Positions 1 to 4,709 of a stretch of 6,200 bases of DNA are shown piece after piece; position 1 is the first letter of the stretch; each line of letters starts with the position of its first letter. The translations under genes and the position numbers were made by a program. Under the pieces are notes generated by a model, which did no database searches, was not told where the DNA came from, and worked only from the letters and a program-made list of their open reading frames with translations. The stretch is taken from positions 1 to 6,200 of the forward strand of contig JAADCY010000181.1 of assembly GCA_013154205.1 (NCBI GenBank). Direction: 5' to 3'. The DNA comes from Thermoproteota archaeon. Lineage in GTDB: Archaea > Thermoproteota > Thermoprotei_A > Sulfolobales > Desulfurococcaceae.

Positions 1-208
1 CTATTCCTGCGATTATATCGTATTCTAGTAATGATATATCGGATGCTATTGAAAGCATTATTTTCCTATATAGTTCGGGATATGATGGAAGCTCTCTTAA
101 ATCAATGTAGTATGGGCTCTTTTTACCGCTTGTAAGGATAAAATCGCCGAACTTTATTATTCCATGCCTATACATTTCGATAATCGTGTTTTTCACGTTC
201 TCCTTCAT
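1..208 (-). CDS. pyrE: Orotate phosphoribosyltransferase, N-terminal part (cut by window edge)
   Basis: Transfers the phosphoribosyl group of PRPP to orotate, giving OMP, the step before OMP decarboxylase in de novo UMP synthesis; cytoplasmic. Only the first 69 codons lie in the window and the frame is still open at base 1. Residues 20-38 carry the family's N-terminal signature: F20-G-D-F-I-L-T-S-G28 followed by K29-K-S-P-Y-Y-I-D-L-R38, the conserved SGxxSxYY-D-R segment near the active site. The segment ends in DIIAGI (64-69), where the family's IAG(V/I)-x-x-GG substrate loop begins. The ATG at 208-206 overlaps the pyrF stop as ATGA, and a GGTGAG ribosome-binding site (220-215) lies 6 nt upstream, inside pyrF. 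It is therefore the third gene of a pyrG-pyrF-pyrE operon and probably translationally coupled to pyrF. The PRPP loop (VDDV-type) is beyond the window, so integrity of the C-terminal half cannot be judged. Confidence 0.93.
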   Translation of the reverse strand, partial: MKENVKNTIIEMYRHGIIKFGDFILTSGKKSPYYIDLRELPSYPELYRKIMLSIASDISLLEYDIIAGI

Positions 209-891
209 CTTAGGCTCACCGGCTCATCATGAATATGTGCTATACGGCTAGCCGCCTCTAATGGATTTGGAGAATACAGGATAGATCTACCTATTATCTC
301 GTAGTCCGCACCAGCTCTTAGGGCTGAACCGGGCTTAGCGCCTTGGACACCGATCCCTGGAGAATATATTTTGACATCTATATTTCTCGATAGTAGTTTC
401 TTTTTCACATATTGTATTATATGTGGCCGTGTAGCAGGGACTACTATACCGTAGGGCTCTAGTTTATCAACAACATTTATGATCTTATCTAGAACGTGAT
501 CCATTATGTCGGTTGAGCCGGGATGACTCATCGATGCTACTAGGATCAGTTTGAGCCCTTGTTCATCGATGTATTCCTTAAACTCTTTGAGTGCGCCATC
601 TAAACCTATGAATGCATGCGCTATTACTTCATTTGCGCCCGTACCTATAAATGGTTCTATAGTGGATATCATTACAGGCGCTATATCGGCTAGCTTGAAA
701 TCAAGGATCACATGCTCTGTATCCTTTGCTACATCAATAATCTTCTTTACACCAGGCATGCCGAACCTGACTAGTAGCGGTAATCCTATCTTGACTCCAG
801 CAATGTATTTTTTGACAATATCAATCCTCTTTGTGATCTCATCTACACTGATGTCTCCATAAGGATCAACTGCTAATATTATTCTAGACAT
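205..891 (-). CDS. pyrF: Orotidine 5'-phosphate decarboxylase
   Basis: Decarboxylates OMP to UMP, the last step of de novo UMP synthesis; a cytoplasmic TIM-barrel enzyme normally acting as a dimer. The 228-residue product has the usual archaeal/bacterial length. Visible motifs: D9 after the first strand and K34 (AGVKIG) near the substrate ribose; the hallmark D64-F-K66-L-A-D69-I, which supplies the catalytic Asp-Lys-Asp array; the S177-PGIGVQG184 loop and G201-R202-S203, which bind the phosphate. Nothing essential is missing. The ATG at 891-889 directly abuts the pyrG stop (TGAATG), and AGAGGTGA (907-900, spacer 8 nt) within the end of pyrG is a strong ribosome-binding site, so the start is well supported. 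The stop overlaps pyrE by 4 nt. It is the middle gene of a pyrimidine operon, which fits its role directly after PyrE. Confidence 0.97.
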   Translation of the reverse strand: MSRIILAVDPYGDISVDEITKRIDIVKKYIAGVKIGLPLLVRFGMPGVKKIIDVAKDTEHVILDFKLADIAPVMISTIEPFIGTGANEVIAHAFIGLDGALKEFKEYIDEQGLKLILVASMSHPGSTDIMDHVLDKIINVVDKLEPYGIVVPATRPHIIQYVKKKLLSRNIDVKIYSPGIGVQGAKPGSALRAGADYEIIGRSILYSPNPLEAASRIAHIHDEPVSLR

Positions 892-2505
892 TCACGTATT
901 CACCTCTTTGATTGTTTTAATAAAATAATTATATATTGGAGATGGATTAAGCGGTCTGCTCCTGAACTCTGGGTGGGGCTGGCTCCCGAAGAATAATGTC
1001 TTATAATTATCCATCTCTATGAATTCAGGGTATCCTTCTACGCTCCATCCGCTGACCCGTATTCCCGCTGATTCAAGCTTATCTAAGAATTTAGGATTAA
1101 CCTCATATCTGTGCCTATGTCTTTCATAGACTATCTCTTTCTTGTACATCTCGTACGCTATTGTTCCCTTGACAATTCTGATTGGATGTGCGCCTAGCCT
1201 CATTGATCCGCCGAGATGTTTCACGTTATATTGGCTAGGCAGTAGATCTACTACGGGATAAGGAGTGCTAGGATCTAGTTCGGTGCTATTAGCTTTTTCC
1301 CAGCCGATAACGTGTCGAAAGATTTCTATAACCATTAACTGCATGCCAAAACATATTCCGAGGACAGGCTTATTGTTTTCTCTTAAAGCTTTTATCGCGG
1401 ATATCTTGCCTTCAGCTCCACGTTTACCGAATCCCGGCAATATTACTGCTGCATCGGTCTCTTCAATAATTCTCTCTGTATCTATCTTTCCTTTCTCGAT
1501 ATCTGTTGACTCATACCATTTTAGCTCTATGCCTATGTTATTCCATGCTCCAGCATGACGTAGTGCTTCGATTATACTGATATAACTATCGTGGAGTTTT
1601 GTATACTTACCTATCATTGCGATTCTTATTTTTCTACGGGCATTCTTGATCCTGTTTACGAAGTCCTCCCATCTAGATATGTCGGGTTCCCTATATTCTA
1701 GGCCTAATAGTCTTGCTATGTAGCGTGTATAGCCCTTAGAGTGTAGGAGAAGTGGTACCTCGTATATTGTTTCTACGTCTGGATCCCCGAAGACAGCATC
1801 TATTGGGAGATTAGAATAGAGAGCTATTTTCTGTCTTGCTTCAGGCTCAAGATCCCTCTGTGAACGAACAACCACTATGTCAGGCATTATACCTATTCTT
1901 CTCAGCTCCTGAATACTATGCTGAACAGGTTTAGTCTTCTGTTCTCCTGTTACGGATAGGATCGGCGCAAGCGCTACATGTATTGATATAGTATTTTCTC
2001 TCCCTTCCTCGATACGCATCTGCCTTATTGCTTCAAGGAATGGAAGGCTCTCTATATCTCCCACTGTACCACCGATCTCGACGAGTACTACGTCAGCACC
2101 GCTTTTCCTAGCTATTCCACGGATACGGTTCTTTATCTCATCGGTCACATGAGGTATTATCTGTACGCACTTACCAAGATATTCTCCACGCCTCTCCTTA
2201 GTTATTACGGATAAGTAGACCTGACCAGTCGTTATATTGTTCTCCTTACTAAGATTGATCCCTAGAAATCTCTCGTAATGGCCGAGATCTAGATCTGTTT
2301 CTCCTCCATCCTCGGTGACGAATACTTCACCGTGCATAAAAGGATTCATAGTGCCTGCATCGACATTCACATAGGGATCTATCTTGATCGCAGTGACACT
2401 ATACCCCATGCTCTTGATCAGAAGGCCTGTTGACGCGGTTATTATTCCTTTACCTAGCCCTGAGAGGACTCCTCCTGTGATAAATACGTATTTTGTCTTT
2501 GACAC
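892..2505 (-). CDS. pyrG: CTP synthase (glutamine-hydrolysing)
   Basis: Converts UTP to CTP using ATP and ammonia released from glutamine; cytoplasmic, usually a tetramer. With the GTG start chosen here the product is 537 residues, close to archaeal and bacterial homologues (about 535-545). N-terminal amidoligase domain: P-loop-like GGVLSGLGKG at residues 11-20, KIDPYVNVDAGTMNP at 41-55, the HGEVFVTEDG-type UTP/Mg region at 58-80, and EIGGTVGDIES at 143-153. The C-terminal class I glutamine amidotransferase domain starts near 295, with nucleophile C385 in GICFGMQ and the H511/E513 pair of the catalytic triad in QPHPEF. The frame stays open to an ATG at 2559, but the 18 extra residues (MIGVEFNRNN...) do not resemble the family, whose members begin a few residues before the P-loop strand. 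GTG 2505 is preceded by GGAGTG (2516-2511, spacer 5), which supports it. First gene of the operon with pyrF and pyrE. Confidence 0.97.
   Translation of the reverse strand: MSKTKYVFITGGVLSGLGKGIITASTGLLIKSMGYSVTAIKIDPYVNVDAGTMNPFMHGEVFVTEDGGETDLDLGHYERFLGINLSKENNITTGQVYLSVITKERRGEYLGKCVQIIPHVTDEIKNRIRGIARKSGADVVLVEIGGTVGDIESLPFLEAIRQMRIEEGRENTISIHVALAPILSVTGEQKTKPVQHSIQELRRIGIMPDIVVVRSQRDLEPEARQKIALYSNLPIDAVFGDPDVETIYEVPLLLHSKGYTRYIARLLGLEYREPDISRWEDFVNRIKNARRKIRIAMIGKYTKLHDSYISIIEALRHAGAWNNIGIELKWYESTDIEKGKIDTERIIEETDAAVILPGFGKRGAEGKISAIKALRENNKPVLGICFGMQLMVIEIFRHVIGWEKANSTELDPSTPYPVVDLLPSQYNVKHLGGSMRLGAHPIRIVKGTIAYEMYKKEIVYERHRHRYEVNPKFLDKLESAGIRVSGWSVEGYPEFIEMDNYKTLFFGSQPHPEFRSRPLNPSPIYNYFIKTIKEVNT
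900..907 (-). promoter_or_regulatory. Ribosome-binding site of pyrF inside the pyrG 3' end
   Basis: The minus strand reads AGAGGTGA here, 8 nt before the pyrF ATG at 891. It is the best Shine-Dalgarno match in the operon and fixes the pyrF start although there is no intergenic space. It contrasts with the leaderless first genes of nearby transcripts. Confidence 0.75.
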
Positions 2506-2510
2506 GTGCC

Positions 2511-2516
2511 CACTCC
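2511..2516 (-). promoter_or_regulatory. Ribosome-binding site deciding the pyrG GTG start
   Basis: GGAGTG on the minus strand, 5 nt before GTG 2505. The upstream ATG at 2559 has neither a Shine-Dalgarno sequence nor a TATA box about 25 bp before it, so this site favours the shorter protein. Confidence 0.6.
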
Positions 2517-2536
2517 AAGATTTTAGATTATTATTT

Positions 2537-2546
2537 CTATTAAATT
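2537..2546 (-). promoter_or_regulatory. Alternative TATA-like element for pyrG
   Basis: The minus strand reads AATTTAATAG. A transcript initiated about 25 nt downstream would start near 2515 and leave a leader of roughly 10 nt before GTG 2505. It competes with the element at 2570-2579 as the pyrG promoter; the sequence alone does not decide. Either one would place the start site downstream of the ATG at 2559. Confidence 0.35.
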
Positions 2547-2569
2547 CTACCCCGATCATACGGCGTAAT

Positions 2570-2579
2570 AATTTAAAAA
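2570..2579. promoter_or_regulatory. Shared AT element: TATA box of the PRTase gene and possibly of the divergent pyrG operon
   Basis: The plus strand reads AATTTAAAAA, with core TTTAAAAA at 2572-2579. Its centre is about 27 bp before the ATG at 2603, the spacing expected for a leaderless archaeal transcript, and that ATG has no Shine-Dalgarno sequence. On the minus strand the same bases read TTTTTAAATT and would start a pyrG transcript near 2549, giving a leader of about 44 nt that contains the GGAGTG site. Plus-strand use is well supported by spacing; minus-strand use is inferred. Confidence 0.6.
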
Positions 2580-2602
2580 CAAGTAGTTGAATAGCCTAGA
2601 AT

Positions 2603-3163
2603 ATGGCGAGCGAGAACATATCTATAAGGTATATGTCGTGGAAAGAGCTTCATAGAGCTTTAATACAATTAGCTAGGAGATTGTATGATGATGGCTTTAT
2701 CCCGGATATAATATTTGCTGTTCTCAAAGGCGGATTAATACCAGCAAGAATACTATCGGATCTAGTACAGGTCGACGAGATAGGGTTCATAGGCGTAAAG
2801 TTCTATAAAGCCGTGGGTACAAGAATGGCTAAACCTCATCTAACGCTACCACCAACACATAGGATCACAGGCTTGAATGTCCTCGTAGTTGATGATGTAG
2901 TTGAAAGCGGTAGAACACTTCAACTGGTAGTTGAAGAACTGTCAAGATACGAGGCTAAGGAGATACGAAGCCTTGCCTTATTCGTGAAGCCTCAGAGAAC
3001 TATTTCTCCCGATTACTATTATGAAGAAACGAGCCAATGGGTACTCTTTCCATGGGAATACATCGAGACAATTAGGGACGGCGTCGATATCAGGGATGAT
3101 GTAGGTGATGATAGAGACTTAGTGGACGAGATCATTAGGAACGGACTGATTAGGCAAAAATAG
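2603..3163 (+). CDS. Purine (guanine/hypoxanthine/xanthine) phosphoribosyltransferase, Sulfolobus gpT-like
   Basis: A type I phosphoribosyltransferase that probably salvages purine bases with PRPP to nucleoside monophosphates in the cytoplasm. The 186-residue product has the PRPP loop V95-V-D-D-V-V-E-S-G-R-T105, with the acidic pair D97-D98, and an N-terminal IIFAVLKGGLIPARILSDL (37-54), whose KGG corresponds to the diphosphate-binding loop. VKFYKAVG (65-72), LFVKP (126-130) and WVLFPWEY (146-153, hood/base-binding side) follow the pattern I recall for crenarchaeal gpT enzymes rather than pyrR or apt. The exact base preference cannot be read from sequence. ATG 2603 has no Shine-Dalgarno sequence but lies about 27 bp after a TATA box, so a leaderless mRNA is expected. 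It is divergent from the pyr operon and ends 20 bp from the convergent flavin reductase gene. The acidic tail (160-175) seems lineage-specific. Confidence 0.88.
   Translation: MASENISIRYMSWKELHRALIQLARRLYDDGFIPDIIFAVLKGGLIPARILSDLVQVDEIGFIGVKFYKAVGTRMAKPHLTLPPTHRITGLNVLVVDDVVESGRTLQLVVEELSRYEAKEIRSLALFVKPQRTISPDYYYEETSQWVLFPWEYIETIRDGVDIRDDVGDDRDLVDEIIRNGLIRQK
3155..3161 (-). terminator. Possible T-run terminator for the flavin reductase operon
   Basis: The minus strand reads ATTTTTG 22-28 nt after the flavin reductase stop codon, inside the last codons of the convergent gene. Archaeal termination often needs only a short T-run; no hairpin is visible. Confidence 0.3.
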
Positions 3164-3164
3164 G

Positions 3165-3172
3165 TTGTTTTT
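3165..3172 (+). terminator. T-run terminator after the purine phosphoribosyltransferase gene
   Basis: TTGTTTTT begins 2 nt after the TAG stop at 3161-3163 on the plus strand. It fits simple oligo-T termination in archaea, and is placed in a 19-bp convergent gap where each transcript must stop before the other gene. Confidence 0.4.
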
Positions 3173-3182
3173 CCGAGTAATG

Positions 3183-3692
3183 CTATATGGTTAGAATTTC
3201 GTCTTTGAAAGTTATGAATTTGTTTCGAGCGATATGTGCGAGGAAACCTGCGCTGGGTACGGGCTCGCCGTTCTTAAATGCTTCGGGATTATATGTGTAT
3301 CCTGTAACTCTTCCCACAAACAGTGTATGGTCGCCATAATCCCTGTAGTCTATCACTTTGCACTCAATATTAGCGAGCGCTTCACTAATACTTGGTGTCT
3401 TGATAGTTTTAGACGGAGTTAAAGTGATATTCATTTTTCTCAGTTTTTCTGGCCCGGACTCGGTTCCAGCAATCCATACGTCTCTCAACATTTGCACGGA
3501 TGGAACACTTATAACGTATTCACCATATTTTTTAATGAGTCCATGCGTGTATCTTTTCGGCGATACGGCTACACCTACTATCTCAGGCTTAAATGACAAC
3601 ACTGTGACCCAGTCGGCAGCCATCACGTTTACCTCGTCATCTCTCCCCGTCACTATTAGATATGTCCGCATAGGGTAGAGGAGTCTATACAT
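3183..3692 (-). CDS. Flavin reductase-like FMN-binding domain protein
   Basis: A 169-residue split-barrel protein of the flavin reductase-like family (NAD(P)H:flavin oxidoreductase / flavoredoxin type), expected to bind FMN as a cytoplasmic dimer. Evidence: N-terminal strand R3-LLYPMRTYLIVTG16; NVMAADWVTVLSFKPEIVGVAV at 22-43, the family's conserved N-x-M-x-x-x-W-x-x-x-x-S-x-x-P segment that contacts FMN; then SPKRYTHGLIKKYGEYVISVP (44-64), F/Y-V-I-(S/N)-x-P being typical; and GDHTLFVGRVTGY at 120-132, the G-D-H-x-x-F-x-G-x-V signature. The natural electron donor and acceptor are not evident. ATG 3692 is preceded by AGGTG (3702-3698, spacer 5). It is the last gene of a probable operon, 43 bp after the ArsR-like gene, with no clear TATA box in between, so it is probably cotranscribed and controlled with that regulator. 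It could act as a reductase, an electron carrier or a redox sensor partner. Confidence 0.87.
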   Translation of the reverse strand: MYRLLYPMRTYLIVTGRDDEVNVMAADWVTVLSFKPEIVGVAVSPKRYTHGLIKKYGEYVISVPSVQMLRDVWIAGTESGPEKLRKMNITLTPSKTIKTPSISEALANIECKVIDYRDYGDHTLFVGRVTGYTYNPEAFKNGEPVPSAGFLAHIARNKFITFKDEILTI

Positions 3693-3697
3693 ATTTA

Positions 3698-3702
3698 CAC
3701 CT
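3698..3702 (-). promoter_or_regulatory. Ribosome-binding site of the flavin reductase gene
   Basis: AGGTG with a 5-nt spacer before ATG 3692. It supports this start over the in-frame ATG at codon 8 and fits an internal operon gene with a leadered mRNA. Confidence 0.6.
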
Positions 3703-3735
3703 ATTACAGTGTTTTACCATGTTCCCTAGTATGTA

Positions 3736-4095
3736 TTACGGCTGTTGCCCTGCGATCTTCACTATCACATTGTTATCAATACATAGCTTGATGTCTGCGG
3801 CGCGATATTTTTTCCTAATAATTCCTCTTTCACTATCAACTTCAACCTCATACCTGATAAGACCGGCCTTTATCAATATTTTAAGATGAGCTAGGAGTAA
3901 AGGCTTAGATATGCCGAGTATACTGCGTAGTTCTTTACTTGTCATAGATCGCTTAGAGCATAGTGCTATTATCTTTAGCCTTATCGGGTTTGACAAAGCC
4001 TTGAATAAGTATATGTAGTTATCCATGCTACCATCTGTATCCTCAGTATCACTCAATGTTTCAGCCCCGCCGAAGCACTGGTGGATAATTATCAT
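3736..4095 (-). CDS. ArsR-like winged-helix transcriptional regulator
   Basis: DNA-binding regulator of up to 119 residues. The wHTH core spans about residues 29-82: YLFKALSNPIRLKIIALC (29-46) is the typical ArsR helix opening, SMTSKELRSILGIS (50-63) the first helix of the HTH, and KPLLLAHLKILIKAGLIRYE (64-83) the recognition helix and start of the wing, followed by the wing strands EVDSERGIIRKKYRAAD (85-101). The ELCVCDL metal site of ArsR/SmtB is absent, so a metal sensor of that type is not supported; C7, C46 and C105 remain as possible redox or ligand residues. The start is uncertain. ATG 4095 has no Shine-Dalgarno sequence and lies 14 nt after the upstream stop, so it may rely on reinitiation; TTG 4056 (after GGGGCTGA) and ATG 4026 (codon 24, just before the domain) are alternatives. 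Lying between a membrane protein gene and a flavin reductase gene, it probably regulates its own operon. Confidence 0.85.
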   Translation of the reverse strand: MIIIHQCFGGAETLSDTEDTDGSMDNYIYLFKALSNPIRLKIIALCSKRSMTSKELRSILGISKPLLLAHLKILIKAGLIRYEVEVDSERGIIRKKYRAADIKLCIDNNVIVKIAGQQP

Positions 4096-4109
4096 TGTAT
4101 ATGACTAGA

Positions 4110-4367
4110 TTATTCTCTTAGCTCTTCTCGCAGGGCTCTTATTTCTTTTCGAAGACCACGTATTTCTCTTAGTAGTTCCCGGTATAGTTCACGTTCTTCG
4201 TTCATACTTGAGCTGGGAGGAGCTCCGCCACTGGTTCCTATGCTTGTTCTTTTAATGGTAACAGTTAAGCGTTCTGCTACCATTACACCGACTATAATTA
4301 TGACGAATAATATTAACAGCCAGAACGCTGTATCTATTAATCCTGCTATATCTGGGGGTATAGGCAT
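4110..4367 (-). CDS. Small one-helix membrane protein with C-terminal coiled coil (unknown function)
   Basis: An 85-residue protein that I do not recognise as a named family. Residues 8-31 (AGLIDTAFWLLILFVIIIVGVMVA) form one strong transmembrane helix. Residues 32-55 are a basic then Gly/Ser/Pro-rich linker, and 57-85 a highly charged helix with a clean heptad pattern: Y62, L65, I69, L72, I76, L79, L83 at alternating 3/4 spacing, rich in R, E and K. This predicts a membrane-anchored, oligomeric coiled coil; the basic residues after the helix suggest that the C-terminus is cytoplasmic. ATG 4367 is 25 bp after the centre of a TATA box and predicts a leaderless mRNA. It is the first gene of an operon with the ArsR-like regulator (14 bp apart) and the flavin reductase. 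A scaffold or sensor role linking the membrane to these partners is only a guess. Confidence 0.72.
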   Translation of the reverse strand: MPIPPDIAGLIDTAFWLLILFVIIIVGVMVAERLTVTIKRTSIGTSGGAPPSSSMNEERELYRELLREIRGLRKEIRALREELRE

Positions 4368-4374
4368 TTATATC

Positions 4375-4416
4375 ACGGGTAAATATTTGTTTATACGGGT
4401 AAATAAAAGTTTACCC
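4375..4416. repeat. Operator-like GGGTAAA repeats: two 11-bp direct copies plus one inverted copy
   Basis: ACGGGTAAATA occurs exactly at 4375-4385 and again at 4395-4405, 20 bp apart (about two helical turns, same DNA face). A third core in the opposite orientation, TTTACCC, lies at 4410-4416 and pairs with the second copy as GGGTAAA-N6-TTTACCC. The copies flank and touch the TATA box of the membrane protein/ArsR/flavin reductase operon: one covers the upstream side where TFB binds, the other the stretch between TATA and start site. This is the arrangement of a repressor operator. The winged-helix regulator encoded in the operon is the obvious candidate, by inference. Confidence 0.7.
4390..4395 (-). 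promoter_or_regulatory. TATA box of the membrane protein/ArsR/flavin reductase operon
   Basis: The minus strand reads TATAAA, centred 25-26 bp before the ATG at 4367, so the mRNA of the first gene should be leaderless. It lies between two exact copies of an 11-bp repeat; the upstream copy overlaps it by one base. Confidence 0.65.
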
Positions 4417-4471
4417 ATTTTATCGTACTTATGAAAAACGATACAAAATAAGAAGTAATCTTAAGATACTA

Positions 4472-4484
4472 GGAGAGAGAAAAG
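4472..4484 (-). terminator. Pyrimidine-rich terminator after tRNA-Glu
   Basis: Immediately after the discriminator base the minus strand reads CTTTTCTCTCTCC. A T-rich tract directly after a tRNA is the usual archaeal stop signal. There is no encoded CCA. Confidence 0.5.
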
Positions 4485-4587
4485 TGCCGCCGCCGGGATT
4501 TGAACCCGGGTCACGGGCTTTCTTCGCGGCAGCTCCACTTACCTGCTCGAAAGGCCCGCATACTTGGCCGGGCTATACTACGGCGGC
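4485..4587 (-). tRNA. tRNA-Glu (anticodon UUC) with a 28-nt intron
   Basis: Folds by hand into a complete cloverleaf on the minus strand. The acceptor stem pairs GCCGCCG (4587-4581) with CGGCGGC (4492-4486), discriminator A at 4485. The D arm starts with TA-GTAT and contains CCCGG. The anticodon stem pairs CGGGC (4558-4554) with GCCCG (4518-4514) around loop CTTTCG-A, giving anticodon TTC at 4551-4549. The T arm is CCGGG-TTCAAAT-CCCGG (4509-4493). The loop is interrupted after position 37 by an intron; without it the mature tRNA has 75 nt before CCA addition, and CCA is not encoded. The 5' end lies about 34 bp after a TATA box centre, leaving a leader of roughly 8-10 nt for RNase P. The UUC anticodon should read GAA and, by wobble, GAG. 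Confidence 0.95.
4520..4547 (-). other. Archaeal tRNA intron at canonical position 37/38
   Basis: 28 nt from AGCAGG... to ...GAAGAA. The cut could slide by up to 3 nt because AGC occurs at both boundaries, but 37/38 gives the best bulge-helix-bulge: central helix of exon CTTT (32-35) with intron GAAG (4525-4522), 5' bulge CG|A, 3' bulge AA|A, and the anticodon stem as outer helix. The inner helix is weak: only G-C and C-G stack directly before a mismatch, or GCAG can pair with CTGC if three bases bulge. It should be a substrate of the tRNA-splicing endonuclease. Confidence 0.8.
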
Positions 4588-4594
4588 ATCCAGA

Positions 4595-4607
4595 CAATAT
4601 GGATTAT
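4595..4607 (-). promoter_or_regulatory. 13-nt motif ATAATCCATATTG in the tRNA-Glu promoter
   Basis: On the minus strand ATAATCCATATTG begins about 14 bp after the TATA centre and covers the predicted transcription start. The identical 13 nt occur at 4710-4722 on the plus strand in the divergent promoter. Here the motif is followed by tct-GGAT, so ATCCA and TGGAT (4600-4604 with 4588-4592) form spaced half-sites. Confidence 0.55.
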
Positions 4608-4616
4608 CGAGAGGAG

Positions 4617-4625
4617 TTTTTATAA
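4617..4625 (-). promoter_or_regulatory. TATA box of tRNA-Glu
   Basis: The minus strand reads TTATAAAAA, centred near 4621. Transcription about 25 nt downstream would start near 4596, with an 8-10 nt precursor before the mature tRNA 5' end at 4587. Confidence 0.65.
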
Positions 4626-4690
4626 GTTATCCGGGTCTCTCCCAGGTATTTGTTATGTTTTATTTATTCTCTATTTTATTAAACCACAGT

Positions 4691-4698
4691 TTTATATT
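4691..4698 (+). promoter_or_regulatory. TATA box of the poly-CBS gene
   Basis: TTTATATT on the plus strand; initiation about 26 nt downstream falls near 4720, inside the shared 13-nt motif. The leader would be about 55 nt for ATG 4775, or about 19 nt for the in-frame ATG at 4739. Confidence 0.5.
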
Positions 4699-4709
4699 GG
4701 CTCTATGGA

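Noticed and set aside
551..862. Plus-strand reading frame of 103 codons opposite pyrF
   Set aside because: It lies wholly inside a gene with intact catalytic motifs on the other strand, and its Ser/Ile-rich product resembles nothing I recognise. The same applies to the frames at 1265-1558, 2384-2590, 3234-3422, 3358-3678 and 4240-4434.
3955..3960. Cys46 of the regulator as part of an ArsR/SmtB metal site
   Set aside because: The second Cys and the ELCVCDL spacing are missing, and the residue lies before the helix that normally carries the site.
4421..4443. Inverted repeat TATCGT-N11-ACGATA between the tRNA terminator and the operon promoter
   Set aside because: Six-base arms in AT-rich DNA are expected by chance. 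It is not aligned with a TATA box or T-run, so I do not call it a terminator or operator.
4458..4467. Perfect 10-bp palindrome ATCTTAAGAT downstream of tRNA-Glu
   Set aside because: It has no loop and no extension beyond 10 bp, and its position after the T-rich stop gives it no clear role.
4485..4587. Reading the RNA as a long-variable-arm tRNA (Ser/Leu) because it is 103 nt long
   Set aside because: The extra bases fall in the anticodon loop with bulge-helix-bulge geometry. The variable loop has only 4 nt, and the anticodon is TTC.
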